Shown here: piece after piece, positions 8,137 to 17,527 of the stretch
Numbering within the stretch: position 1 is the first letter of the stretch
Layout of the letters: each line of letters starts with the position of its first letter
NCBI RefSeq assembly: GCF_003182195.1
Contig: NZ_QGTM01000017.1
Location: 1-64,000, forward strand
Origin: Halomonas sp. A11-A
GTDB lineage: Bacteria; Pseudomonadota; Gammaproteobacteria; Pseudomonadales; Halomonadaceae
Length of the DNA: 64,000 bases
Direction of reading: 5' to 3'
Translations under genes and position numbers: made by a program
Notes under the pieces: model-generated
Told to the model about the DNA's origin: nothing
Databases searched by the model: none
What the model saw: only the letters and a program-made list of their open reading frames with translations

Positions 8137-10647
8137 CTAGCATATTAGGCCCCCCTCGAACGGCTGGCAAGCGACAATCTGCCTGACGGCCACCGGCCAG
8201 CTGAAGGCGCGCTCGGTGCGGGCTCGGGCGGCGCGGGTGCGTGCCTCGCGCTCGGCATCCGGCGTGGCCAGCAGGGCGGAGAGCGCCTCGGCCTGCTGCG
8301 CCAGCTCGGCCAGCCAGAGCTCCTCGGCGCCGAACCCCAGGCCGCGGTTGCCGAAGGGGGTGGTCAGCACCGGCACGCCGCTGGCGGTGTAGTCGAGCAT
8401 CTTGAGGTTGCTGCCGGAGCCGCTGGCCATGGGATTGAGCGCCACGTCCACGCTGGCCAGCAGCACCGCGAGCTCCGCCTCGGAGACCCGCCCGAGGGCG
8501 CGCACGTTGGCCGGCAGCTCACGCAGCCCCGGGTGCTCGCACAGGCTACCGGCCAGGTAGAAGGCCACCTGGGGTAGCGCCGGCGCCACCTGGCGACAGA
8601 TAAACTGCGCCGCCTCCAGGTTGGGGCCGTGCCAGCTGCCCAGAAACAGCACTACCGGGCGGTGCTGGCCCAGGCGGCGCTGCCAGCGGCGGCGCGTGGC
8701 CATGTCGATATAGGGCAGCCGCGAGAGATCAGCGCAGTTGGGCACCACCCGACCCTTGGCGCCGGCCACCGAGTAGCGCTTGCGAAAGGCGACGAGGTCC
8801 TCCTCGGCACAGGCGAGGATCTCCGCGCTCTCCACGCAGGCCAGTCGCTCGGCCTCCTCGACCTTGGCCAGGGCCTCGGCCGCTTCGGGGCGTCCACTGG
8901 CCAGGGCATCGGCCAGTATCGCCCGCTTCAAATCGAGCTCCACGTTGTGGGATTCGTACCACCAGGGCACGCTGAGATGCTCGCGCAGGGCGTGTACCAG
9001 GTAGGGGTGGGCACACACGCCCAGCGTGGCGCTCTCGGCATACCCCTCGAGGGCCTCGATAAAGGCAGGGTTATGGCGCCAGCCATCGATGGCGGCGATG
9101 TCGTCCACCGGGGCACCCAGCGCGGCCTGCAGGGCCTGCTGGTCGCGCCGCTGGGCGCGGCTCAGGGGAATGCGGTGCTCGGTGAGCCCCGGGGCGATCT
9201 CATGGCGGGTGGGCTCGCCCTCCTCCGGGGCCAGCACCAGCAGGGTGACGCGCACCCCGAACTCGCGCGCGACGTGGCGGTAGAGATGAAACATCCGACT
9301 CTGGCCGCCCCCCATGGGCGGATAGACGGGATAGGTGTTGAGCACCAGCCAGTGCTCGCCGCCGCCCAGGCCGCGCACGGTGGGAAAGCGGGGGTCGTCG
9401 CTCGCCTCGCCCTCCGGAGCCAGCAGCTCGCGCACGGTATCGGGCCAGGTCACATGGGCCACCGCGCGGCGTGCGGCCTCGCCCATGGCGCGGGTGCGTG
9501 CGCGGTCGGCGGCCAGCTCGCGAATCGCCTCGGCCAGGGCCTCTGGCGTCGGGGCTACGCTCCAGCCCGTCTCGCCCGGGGTGACGAACTCGTTGACGCC
9601 GCCGGCATCAGTGCAGGTCAGCACCGGCTTGCCGGCGCCCATGGCCTCCACGGTGATCAGGCCATAATCCTCGTCATAGGGGAGGAACGGCACCGCGAGC
9701 GCCTCCCGGTAGTGCGCCATCACCTCGCTGTCGCGCACGAAGCCCAGTAAGCGCACTCGGGGGTCGTCACCGGCCAGCGCCCTGAGCTCGGCCTCCATGG
9801 GGCCGGTGCCGGCGATACGCAGCTCGAGGTCGACGTCGGCGGCCAGAAAGCCCCGCAGCAGCAGGTCGAGCCGCTTGGGGCCGTCCAGCCGGCTGACCGT
9901 GAAGAGGTAATCGCGCGGCGCCGGCGAGCCCTCCGGCGCCGGCGGGATAGGCGGCAGGTCCGAGGGGTGATGAATCACCTTGACCGGCACGCCGCGGGGA
10001 AAATAGTGGGCGCGGCGGGTCACGTTGCGCGAGATGGCGCTATAGCGCGCGATGGCGCCGGGGGCCAGCGCGATGGCATCGAGGTGGTGGATCACCGCGC
10101 GGCTCAGGGGCCCGGGGAAGGCAAACAGCCCTTCACGGGCCCGCGCCGGCAGCCAAGGGCCATGCAGCATGGCGTTCAGCGTGGCGAAGAGCTCCGGCAG
10201 CTGGGCGCGCTCAGGGGTTGCCGCGAGCAGGCGACGCAGCCGCGCCAGCAGCGGATGATGGCGCAGCAGCCGGATGGCGCGCTGGCCGCGCTCGCCCGGC
10301 CAGGCCGCGGGCGAGAAGGGGTCGGCCTCGGCGAGCCGCGGCCAGGGGTAGGTGTCGTAGAGGCCGCGCAGGGTGTGCTGCAGGTAGAGGTGGTGGTCGG
10401 GATGCTCGACCATCCAGGCCGGGTACTTGGTGGAGATGACCCGGTCGAAGTGGCCGAGATCGAGCTCGCTGAAGCGCCGATAGCTGGCCACCAGCTCGGC
10501 GAAGTTGCGCTCGGGGCTCGGCAACTTGATCAGCTCCAGCTGGTGGTCGCTGAGCTGGTTGAGGTGATGGGTCAGGCCCCACCAGAGCTTTTCGGCGCCG
10601 CCCACGGCGAAGGGCACGCCGCTGGGCGCTACCAGGGCAATCTTCAT
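8137..10647 (-). CDS. Tandem two-domain GT4 glycosyltransferase
   Basis: An 836-residue protein with two GT-B glycosyltransferase units. The first (residues about 1-410) opens with MKIALVAPSGVPFAVGGAE and has the GT4 donor-site blocks VSRLDGPKRLDLLLRGF and TVEAMGAGKPVLTCTDAGG. The second (about 430-836) has LFLGSWHGPNLEAAQFI and MLDYTASGVPVLTTPFGNRG. It starts at ATG 10647, which overlaps the previous stop as ATGA. It probably adds two sugars of the polysaccharide made by this cluster; the sugars cannot be told from sequence. It is the last gene of the run of translationally coupled genes from 13.1 kb down. Confidence 0.85.
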   Translation of the reverse strand: MKIALVAPSGVPFAVGGAEKLWWGLTHHLNQLSDHQLELIKLPSPERNFAELVASYRRFSELDLGHFDRVISTKYPAWMVEHPDHHLYLQHTLRGLYDTYPWPRLAEADPFSPAAWPGERGQRAIRLLRHHPLLARLRRLLAATPERAQLPELFATLNAMLHGPWLPARAREGLFAFPGPLSRAVIHHLDAIALAPGAIARYSAISRNVTRRAHYFPRGVPVKVIHHPSDLPPIPPAPEGSPAPRDYLFTVSRLDGPKRLDLLLRGFLAADVDLELRIAGTGPMEAELRALAGDDPRVRLLGFVRDSEVMAHYREALAVPFLPYDEDYGLITVEAMGAGKPVLTCTDAGGVNEFVTPGETGWSVAPTPEALAEAIRELAADRARTRAMGEAARRAVAHVTWPDTVRELLAPEGEASDDPRFPTVRGLGGGEHWLVLNTYPVYPPMGGGQSRMFHLYRHVAREFGVRVTLLVLAPEEGEPTRHEIAPGLTEHRIPLSRAQRRDQQALQAALGAPVDDIAAIDGWRHNPAFIEALEGYAESATLGVCAHPYLVHALREHLSVPWWYESHNVELDLKRAILADALASGRPEAAEALAKVEEAERLACVESAEILACAEEDLVAFRKRYSVAGAKGRVVPNCADLSRLPYIDMATRRRWQRRLGQHRPVVLFLGSWHGPNLEAAQFICRQVAPALPQVAFYLAGSLCEHPGLRELPANVRALGRVSEAELAVLLASVDVALNPMASGSGSNLKMLDYTASGVPVLTTPFGNRGLGFGAEELWLAELAQQAEALSALLATPDAEREARTRAARARTERAFSWPVAVRQIVACQPFEGGLIC

Positions 10648-11684
10648 GCCCCGCCCTCCTCGCACAGCAGGCGCGCGACGACCCGCGGCCAGCCGATGCC
10701 GGCCCGCTGGTAGGCCTCACGCCCGGCGCGCCCCATTTCGGCGGTGCGCGCGCGATCCTGCCAGGCGCGATCGATGGCGTCGGCGATGGCGCGCGGGTCG
10801 GGGTCGACGACCCAGCCGGTCTGGTCGTGCTGCACGAACTCCAGCGGCCCGCCGCTATCCCGGCAGGTGATGACCGGCTTGGCGGCGAGCATCGCCTCCA
10901 GGGTGATGTACCCGTAATCCTCGTCGAAGGGCCCGAAGAACACCGCCATGGCATTGGCATACCAGGCCAGCTTCTCGGCCTCGCTGAAGCGGCCCACCAG
11001 GCGAACGCGGTGCTCAAGGCCATGACGTTCGATCAGCGCCTGGTAGCGCGCTCGCTGGCCACCATCACCGGCAATGATCACCTTGGCCGGCGTGGCCAGA
11101 TGACGAGCCGCCTCGATCAGCAGATCCTGACGCTTGAGGCTCTCCAGGCGGCTGGGACAAAAAACGTAGCCCCAGTCGTCGTCGCATCGAAACTGCTCGG
11201 CCCCATGGGGCGGATGGTAGAGCGGCTCGGCGATCAGGCCGTTGAACTGCTCGAGGCGCTCTGCCACCCGCCGAGAGTTGGCAAATAGCCGCTGCACTCC
11301 GCCCAAGTGGCGATCATCGAAGGCCTGCACGGCGTGTTGAAGGCTCGCCTGCTCGGCGCTCGCCCTCTGTGGCTCCCAGAGCTCATAGCAGGCACGGTGC
11401 TGGTGCATGACCCAGACGGTATGCGCGGGGTGGGAGAGCCCCCAGGCGGGAAACTGCAGGCTGATGGCCCGATCGATGGCCAGGCCGTTGGGCGCGGTCA
11501 TGTCCAGGGTCTCCACGTACTCCATCAGCGCCTGGATATCGGCCTCCGGCTGAAAGCGGAACGGGAGGCGCAGCAGCTCCACCTCATGGCCGTGGTCGCG
11601 CAGGGCCCGGGTGAGCCCTTCGATGTGGTAGTCGGCGCCGCCACGCATGAAGGGCACCAGGGTGGCGCTCACCAGGAGCCTCAT
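10644..11684 (-). CDS. GT4 family glycosyltransferase
   Basis: A 346-residue GT-B enzyme. It opens with MRLLVSATLVPFMRGGADYH, then CPSRLESLKRQDLLIEAA before the donor site and EDYGYITLEAMLAAKPVIT with the two glutamates of the EX7E-type GT4 motif. ATG 11684 overlaps the stop of the methyltransferase gene as ATGA, so the start is well set. It is likely to transfer one sugar onto the lipid-linked glycan in the cytoplasm. Confidence 0.85.
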   Translation of the reverse strand: MRLLVSATLVPFMRGGADYHIEGLTRALRDHGHEVELLRLPFRFQPEADIQALMEYVETLDMTAPNGLAIDRAISLQFPAWGLSHPAHTVWVMHQHRACYELWEPQRASAEQASLQHAVQAFDDRHLGGVQRLFANSRRVAERLEQFNGLIAEPLYHPPHGAEQFRCDDDWGYVFCPSRLESLKRQDLLIEAARHLATPAKVIIAGDGGQRARYQALIERHGLEHRVRLVGRFSEAEKLAWYANAMAVFFGPFDEDYGYITLEAMLAAKPVITCRDSGGPLEFVQHDQTGWVVDPDPRAIADAIDRAWQDRARTAEMGRAGREAYQRAGIGWPRVVARLLCEEGGA

Positions 11685-13108
11685 GACGTGGCCTCCTCGG
11701 CGGCGGGGGCCACCTTGACACCCACCACGGCGAAATCCTGCGGCCCGCACAAGTGGCCATTGACACGCTCGGTGAGCGGGTCGTCACCCGGCACCTTGGC
11801 GCTCTCGGGGTAAGGGTTGAAGCGGCGCACCTGAACCTCCCCCAGACCATGATACTCGAGCAGGAAGGTCATGGCGGTGGGAGTCAACGGGTTGCGGTGG
11901 GTCGGGTCGTGGTAGAAGGTGTGGCTGCCTACCAGCAGGTTCTCTGGGTTGGGGGTCTCGATGATCAGCACGCCTCCCGGGGCCAGAACCCGCTGCGCCT
12001 CGTCGACCATGCGGTAGAGGACGTCGAACGGCAGGTGCTCGGCCAGGTGGAAGGCACTGACCAGCGCATGGCTATTGTCGGGCTGGGCGCTCAAGGCAGC
12101 GAGCAGGTCCGCATGGGCCACCTCGAAGCCGCGCTCCTGGCAGTGCTCCACCATGGCCACGTTGAGATCAGCGCCGTGGGCCGAGAAGCCTCGCTCGCTC
12201 AACAAAGACAGCCATTCGCCGCGCCCGCAGCCCAGGTCCAGAGCACGGGTGCCTGCGCGGCTGGCCATGTCAAGCTGCGGCGCGTAGTTGAGCAGGTGCT
12301 CACGGATCTGTGCCTCGCTGCCCCGACAGGCATCCTCGAAGGCGAGGTAATAGGCATCGAACAGCTGCTGCTCTAACGCCTCCCTGTTGGCCGGCACCTT
12401 GGGCGGCGGGCCTTCGGTCAACCGTTCCACAGCACGCCGATGGTGCTGCAAGGCACTGAACAAGGCCGCCCGACTGCGATCCAGGGCCGCGATATCCTGG
12501 CCGGCCTCCTCCAATGCGAGGTCCATCTCCAGGAGCACGTCGGTCAACTCATCCAGCTGCCTTGCACGCGCTTCCAGCACAGACAGCCGCCCCATCACCA
12601 TTAGCCTCGGCCGCATGGCCACAGCCAAACCGCGATAGATGATCCGCAGCGGAGGACGTACCAGGCGCCCCACGACGCCGAGACGGTTCCCCAGCCAAAC
12701 CGGTACCGAGAGCCAGCGCCATCTGGGCACTTTCAGCTGACGCTTCGCAAGGCTGCGCTTGGTTTCATCGGCGCAAAGCAGGTCGGCCAACACATAAAGT
12801 CTTCCTGCTTTGGGTAGCACGCCGAGGTAGTGGGCCAGGCCGTCCTCATCTACCTCTCTACCCATTAGCACCCAATAGGCACGGGCGAGAAATCGCTCAT
12901 CATTCAAAAGCGCGGCAAAAAGGTGCTCCAGGCTCGTATCAAGCTTGTCTATGCCCTGTTCAGCAGGGTCACGTCGGGAGAGTAGCTTCAACAAGCTGTC
13001 CCGGTGCGCCCTTGGCGGCGGTGCCTCTGCTGCGGCATCTTCGTGTTGGCGAGCAATCGCTCGCAAGCGAGCCACCAGGATGTCCAGGTCGCCATCAGCA
13101 TGATTCAT
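11681..13108 (-). CDS. DUF4214-like domain plus SAM methyltransferase
   Basis: A 475-residue protein. Near residues 60-120 a DUF4214-like unit is visible (NDERFLARAYWVLMGREVDEDGLAHYLG). Helical, basic linkers follow, then a class I methyltransferase: ALDLGCGRGEWLSLL (motif I), the acidic residue in HGADLNVAMV, HLAEHLPFDVLYRMVDEA, and VLIIETPNPENL. Such enzymes often cap or modify O-antigen chains next to Wzm/Wzt exporters. ATG 13108 overlaps the Wzt stop as ATGA. Sharing a DUF4214-like unit with the secreted surface protein of the same locus is unusual. Confidence 0.75.
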   Translation of the reverse strand: MNHADGDLDILVARLRAIARQHEDAAAEAPPPRAHRDSLLKLLSRRDPAEQGIDKLDTSLEHLFAALLNDERFLARAYWVLMGREVDEDGLAHYLGVLPKAGRLYVLADLLCADETKRSLAKRQLKVPRWRWLSVPVWLGNRLGVVGRLVRPPLRIIYRGLAVAMRPRLMVMGRLSVLEARARQLDELTDVLLEMDLALEEAGQDIAALDRSRAALFSALQHHRRAVERLTEGPPPKVPANREALEQQLFDAYYLAFEDACRGSEAQIREHLLNYAPQLDMASRAGTRALDLGCGRGEWLSLLSERGFSAHGADLNVAMVEHCQERGFEVAHADLLAALSAQPDNSHALVSAFHLAEHLPFDVLYRMVDEAQRVLAPGGVLIIETPNPENLLVGSHTFYHDPTHRNPLTPTAMTFLLEYHGLGEVQVRRFNPYPESAKVPGDDPLTERVNGHLCGPQDFAVVGVKVAPAAEEATS

Positions 13109-14328
13109 GAGCCAACTCCTGTGTCTGCTGGAAAGGTGGGCCGACATTCCATCTCCAGGGGCAAGCGACATACACCGGAAAAGAGGCGTTGCCTGAAACC
13201 GGCCACCTCGAACTGCAGGTAGCTGTCGCACCACCAGTAGCAGTCGTCCAAATGATGCTCACGACTGTGCAGGGCCACGGTGACTGTATACTTGCCAGGG
13301 GCGATATCGGCACGCAGCCGGAAGTGCACAGTGCAAGGCGTGCCGGGCTCAAGGTGTAGCGGCTGGCCAAGCTGGAAGCTGTTGGTACCGAAGATATCCT
13401 GACCGAATCGGTCGCGAATCATTACCCCGAGAGTCAAGTCACCCAGCGGTTGATGTGCGAGCAGGTCCAGCTCGATCATCAGCCACTCCCCACTGGCGAC
13501 GGTGTGGCTGCCGCTATCTTCCCCTGACATTCGTCCGCCCACGACTTCGGCCTCACCGCTGCCATAAGCTCCCTGATGGCGGGCCAGATGGCGACCCTCT
13601 TCTTCTTCAGCCTGACGGGCCATGATGCGGTTGTAGTGGTTGACCGCATCGCCGGCGTCGCCATCGAAGGCTACCTCCCCGCTTTCGATAACCAAGGCAC
13701 GGTCGCAGAGCATCTTGACGGCATTGAGATCATGGGAGACAAACAGGATAGAACCGCCCCCCTCCTTGAACTCACGAATGCGCTTCATACACTTCTGTTG
13801 GAAATAGCCGTCACCGACCGAAAGCGCCTCATCGACCAGAAAACAGCTGGGGTCGGCGTGGATGGCGATGGAGAAGGCCAGGCGCATGGTCATGCCGGAG
13901 GAGTAGGTGCGAAGGGGCTCGTCGATGTAGCCACCGAGTTCGGAGAACTCGACGATGGCCTGGCGGCGAGCCTCGATCTCCTCACGGCGCATGCCGAGCA
14001 TCAAGCCGTTGGCGGTGATGTTCTGCATCCCGGTCAGATCGGCATTGAAGCCGGTTCCCAGCTCGAGCAGCCCGGTGATGCGCCCGTCGATATGAATCTC
14101 CCCCGAGTCGGGCACCAGCACCCCGGTCAGCAGCTTGAGCAACGTGGACTTGCCGGCCCCGTTGCGGCCCAGCACACCGAGCACCTCGCCCGGGGCCACC
14201 TCGAAGCCGATATCCTTGAGGGCGTGGTAGGTGTCATGGCGAGTCCGCCCGGTGATGGCCTCTCGCAGCCGGTCGCTGGGGCGATGGAAGAGCTTGAAGG
14301 ACTTGTTGAGGCCCTGGATACGGATCAT
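13105..14328 (-). CDS. wzt: Polysaccharide ABC exporter ATPase, Wzt-like
   Basis: A 407-residue protein. Residues 1-245 are the ATPase: Walker A GRNGAGKST, signature YSSGMTMRLAFS, Walker B SCFLVDEALSVGD and the switch FVSHD. Residues about 270-407 are a C-terminal Wzt-type carbohydrate-binding domain, which in O-antigen exporters recognises the chain cap. It works with the membrane subunit encoded just upstream (14339-15154). The adjoining methyltransferase is a candidate for making that cap. Confidence 0.9.
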   Translation of the reverse strand: MIRIQGLNKSFKLFHRPSDRLREAITGRTRHDTYHALKDIGFEVAPGEVLGVLGRNGAGKSTLLKLLTGVLVPDSGEIHIDGRITGLLELGTGFNADLTGMQNITANGLMLGMRREEIEARRQAIVEFSELGGYIDEPLRTYSSGMTMRLAFSIAIHADPSCFLVDEALSVGDGYFQQKCMKRIREFKEGGGSILFVSHDLNAVKMLCDRALVIESGEVAFDGDAGDAVNHYNRIMARQAEEEEGRHLARHQGAYGSGEAEVVGGRMSGEDSGSHTVASGEWLMIELDLLAHQPLGDLTLGVMIRDRFGQDIFGTNSFQLGQPLHLEPGTPCTVHFRLRADIAPGKYTVTVALHSREHHLDDCYWWCDSYLQFEVAGFRQRLFSGVCRLPLEMECRPTFPADTGVGS

Positions 14329-14338
14329 GCGGGTCTCC

Positions 14339-15154
14339 TCACAGGCAGTCGCGCAGATCGCGCTCGGTACGGTGCAGGAGCCACAGCGCCAACGCCAGCA
14401 GCAGCAGGCTGCCTAACGCGAACAGGCCGAGCGGCAACAGGTCCGGCAGCTGCTGGCGCATGATCAGGCTGCGATAGGCGTCCACCAGCACGAAGAAAGG
14501 GTTGAACTGCATGCCGTGTTGCACCCACGCCGGCAGGATTTCAACCACATAGACGATCGGCGTCACCCAGAACCATAGCTGTAACACCACGGTGACGACT
14601 TCCTTGATGTCTCTCAAGAAAACGGAAAGCAAGGCTAGGGTCAGCCCCAGGGCATAGGCAAACAGGCTCTGCAGGCCAAACACCACGGGCACCAGCAGCC
14701 ACCAGGCGCTGATCGGAAAATCGACCAGCAGCAGGAAGCCGATGAAGAAGGTCGTGCCGATCACATAGACCACGCTCTCGGTCAGCAGCACCGAGAGCGG
14801 TAGCGCCAGCAGCGAGACGTTGACCTTGGTGACCAGGTGGGACTGATCGCGAAACAGGTTGGTGATGCGCCCCAGGCTGTTGGCAAAGGCGATCCAGGCG
14901 AGCATGCCGCAGATCAGGTAGATGCTGTAGGCAAAGCGGTCGATCTCGGCGCCGAAGCCTTCCAGCCGGGCACCCATGATGCTGGAGAAGACCAGCACGA
15001 AGACCAGGATATTGACCAGCGGCGAGACGAAGGTCCAGGTGGCACCCAGCACCGAGCCGGTGTGCCGCTCGACCAGATCCTGGCGAGTCATGTGGAGGAT
15101 CAGCGGCAGGCTTGCCTTGACGGCACGCAGTCGCGGGTAGAGAGAGGCGTACAC
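14339..15154 (-). CDS. wzm: Polysaccharide ABC exporter permease, Wzm-like
   Basis: A 271-residue ABC-2 type membrane protein with about six hydrophobic segments. The TRQDLVERHTGSVLGATWTF opening is typical of Wzm/TagG/KpsM permeases. It would carry the lipid-linked glycan across the inner membrane, powered by the Wzt-like ATPase 10 bases downstream. Confidence 0.9.
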   Translation of the reverse strand: MYASLYPRLRAVKASLPLILHMTRQDLVERHTGSVLGATWTFVSPLVNILVFVLVFSSIMGARLEGFGAEIDRFAYSIYLICGMLAWIAFANSLGRITNLFRDQSHLVTKVNVSLLALPLSVLLTESVVYVIGTTFFIGFLLLVDFPISAWWLLVPVVFGLQSLFAYALGLTLALLSVFLRDIKEVVTVVLQLWFWVTPIVYVVEILPAWVQHGMQFNPFFVLVDAYRSLIMRQQLPDLLPLGLFALGSLLLLALALWLLHRTERDLRDCL

Positions 15155-15171
15155 GGTGCTCCTTTTTCTGG

Positions 15172-16344
15172 TCAGTCGATCATGGCCTGGCGGAAGGAAG
15201 CCAGTAGCCGGTCGGCACTGGCCTGCCAGGTGAAAGCCTCGGCGCGCGCCCTGGCGGCCAGGATACGTTCTTGATGGTCATCGTCGATGAGCGCCCGAAG
15301 CCCCTCTAGGATGGCGTCATCGTCGTCGGGTGCCACTTCAAGTGCCGTGCCACCGGCGACCTCATGGGTCGCCGTAACGTTGGCCGTGAGGACTGGCGTC
15401 CCCGAGGCCATGGCTTCCGCCACCGGCATGCCGAAGCCCTCGTATAGAGAGACATAGACAAACCCGGCCGCCCGCGCGTAAAGCCCGGGTAGATCGGCGC
15501 TGGGCACATAGCCGAGCCGGCGGATCGTGCCGCGAGCCAGCGCGGCCTCGGCGGCGGCAGACAGGCGCTGTTCTCCCCACCCGGACATGCCGGCCAGCAG
15601 CAGCGGCGTGCGCTGCTGGACGGCAGCCGGCAGCCGGCCGTAGGCCTCCAGCACACGGGAGAGATTCTTGCGCGGCTCCAGGGTGCCAACGCTGAGCAGA
15701 TAGCGCTCGGGCAGCCGATAGCGCGCCTCCAGCGCCTCGCGCCCCGCCGGGGGCAGCGGCACAAGAAAGCGCGACGAGACGGCCGGCGGCACGATATCGA
15801 TGCGCGCCGGGTCCACGCCCTCGAGCTCCACGAGCTCCTGGGCGGTGAACTGCGAGACCACGTTGATGCGCCGAGCCCGCGCCAGGCTCTCACCCAGCTG
15901 GCGGGAGAAAAACGCCACGCGCTCAGGGGGATGGTACTGGGGGTAGCGGCGATGGGAGAGGTCATGCACGGTGACCACGCTGCGCCCTCGCCACGGCAGC
16001 AGAATATAGTTGGGCTCCCAGTAGAGCGCATCGCGCTCCGCTGCGCCGGCGCGCAGCCGCTGGGTGTAAAGCCAGCGGTAGGCCCGCCGCGTCAGCGGGT
16101 TGCGCAGGTAGCGCCTGGCCAGCTGCCACCAGGGGCTCTGCGCCTCGGCCGCGCCCTCTCCTCCCGCCCCGGCAAGCAGGGGGTGGTCGGCGGTCAGCGG
16201 CTCACGCACCCGGCCGGTCAAGCCTTCCAGCATCAAGCCATCGCCCTGCTGGCGCGACAGCAGCTCCAGCGTCAACTCTCGGGTGTAGTGCCCGATACCG
16301 GTCAGCGGCGACAGCAGCGGCTGCAGGTTGATGATGACATGCAT
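15172..16344 (-). CDS. GT4 family glycosyltransferase
   Basis: A 390-residue enzyme resembling WbpY/MtfB-type mannosyltransferases: MHVIINLQPLLSPLTGIGHYT at the start, VTVHDLSHRRYPQYHP, VGTLEPRKNLSRVLEAY and EGFGMPVAEAMASGTPVLT. These are cytoplasmic GDP-sugar using enzymes in O-antigen loci. GDP-mannose from the ManC enzyme encoded two genes upstream is a likely donor, by inference from context. Confidence 0.85.
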   Translation of the reverse strand: MHVIINLQPLLSPLTGIGHYTRELTLELLSRQQGDGLMLEGLTGRVREPLTADHPLLAGAGGEGAAEAQSPWWQLARRYLRNPLTRRAYRWLYTQRLRAGAAERDALYWEPNYILLPWRGRSVVTVHDLSHRRYPQYHPPERVAFFSRQLGESLARARRINVVSQFTAQELVELEGVDPARIDIVPPAVSSRFLVPLPPAGREALEARYRLPERYLLSVGTLEPRKNLSRVLEAYGRLPAAVQQRTPLLLAGMSGWGEQRLSAAAEAALARGTIRRLGYVPSADLPGLYARAAGFVYVSLYEGFGMPVAEAMASGTPVLTANVTATHEVAGGTALEVAPDDDDAILEGLRALIDDDHQERILAARARAEAFTWQASADRLLASFRQAMID

Positions 16345-16348
16345 GGGT

Positions 16349-17527
16349 TTACCTCGAGAGACGGATCGGGAGCCGCTCCAGCTGGGCGCTCAGGCGTTGC
16401 CAGAACAGATGAGTGCCAAAGGACTCGGCCTGCTCCCGGCAGGCCAGGGGCGAGAAGCCGCGCTGTTCGAAACGCTCGAGGGCCTGCGTGAGGCTCTCCG
16501 GGCGCTGGGCGTCAAAGAACACCCCGGTGGGGTTGTGATCCTCTTCCCCGCGAACCGTCTCAAGCGCCCCCCCCTGCCCGAAGGCGATCACCGGGGTGCC
16601 ACAGGCCTGGGCTTCCAGGGGCATGATGCCGAAATCCTCGTCGGCGGCGAACACGAAACCCCGGGCCCTCTGCATCAGGCTCTGGAGCCTGTCATGGGGC
16701 TGATGCCCCAGCAGGGTGATATTATCCGCGCCCTTGGCCAGCCGCTCCAGGCGCTTACGCTCGGGGCCGTCTCCCACTACCTTGAGCTGCCGGCCAGGGG
16801 AGTGCCGGAAGGCCTCGATGATCAGGTCGATCCGCTTGTAGGGCACCAGGCGCGAGGCGGCCAGGTAGTAATCGCTCCGCGGCCCCGGGTGGAAGGCAAA
16901 GGCCCCCACGTCCACGGGGGGATGCAACACGGTGGCCTCACGCCGATAGAACTTGGCGATGCGACTCGCCACGTTGTGGGAGTTGGCCACGAAGTGGTCG
17001 ACCTGGCTGGCGGTGATGTAGTCCCACTGGCGCAAGCGTCCGAGAGTGCGCCTGACGTACCATTCCAGCGGCGCCGGAAAGGCCGCATCGGCCAGGTACC
17101 CCTCCTTCATGTCCCAGGCGTAGCGCATCGGGGTGTGGCAATAGCAGAGATGGTACTGTCCCGGCAGCGTCGGAATGCCCTTGGCAACGGCATGGCTCGA
17201 GGAGATCACCAGATCGAAGCCGCGCAGGTCCATCTGCTCGATGGCATAGGGCATGAACGGCAGGTAGTGGCGATAGTACCGGCGTGAGAACGGCAGCCGC
17301 TGAATCAGGCTGGTATGCACCCGGTGGTCAGCCAACCACCCGCGCTTGTCGTCGGGCAGGTGGTCTACCAGGGTGAACACCTCGGCCTGAGGAAAGGCGG
17401 CCAACAGCGCGCGCAGGACCTTCTCCGCTCCGCCGTCCACCACCAGCCAGTCGTGGACGATGGCCACGCGCAGGTCACGGTAGCGGCGACGCAGGGCCGC
17501 GAGCTCCGGTGTCACTGGCTCACTCAT
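16349..17527 (-). CDS. GT4 glycosyltransferase, WbaZ-like
   Basis: A 392-residue enzyme. The block VAIVHDWLVVDGGAEKVLRAL, CYCHTPMRYAWDM and AADEDFGIMPLEAQACGTPVIAF fit the WbaZ-like GT4 subgroup of mannosyl/rhamnosyl transferases. A run of eight Cs at 16567-16574 encodes the conserved GQGGALE segment and keeps the frame. ATG 17527 overlaps the ManC stop as ATGA. Confidence 0.85.
   Translation of the reverse strand: MSEPVTPELAALRRRYRDLRVAIVHDWLVVDGGAEKVLRALLAAFPQAEVFTLVDHLPDDKRGWLADHRVHTSLIQRLPFSRRYYRHYLPFMPYAIEQMDLRGFDLVISSSHAVAKGIPTLPGQYHLCYCHTPMRYAWDMKEGYLADAAFPAPLEWYVRRTLGRLRQWDYITASQVDHFVANSHNVASRIAKFYRREATVLHPPVDVGAFAFHPGPRSDYYLAASRLVPYKRIDLIIEAFRHSPGRQLKVVGDGPERKRLERLAKGADNITLLGHQPHDRLQSLMQRARGFVFAADEDFGIMPLEAQACGTPVIAFGQGGALETVRGEEDHNPTGVFFDAQRPESLTQALERFEQRGFSPLACREQAESFGTHLFWQRLSAQLERLPIRLSR

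Noticed and set aside
8139..8154. Short hairpin GCCTA/TAGGC at the end of the two-domain glycosyltransferase gene
   Set aside because: It overlaps the last codons and stop, has a 5-bp stem and no T-run.
16567..16574. Run of eight Cs inside a glycosyltransferase gene
   Set aside because: It encodes the conserved Gly-Gly of GQGGALE in frame, so codon choice explains it; no split frame on either side.
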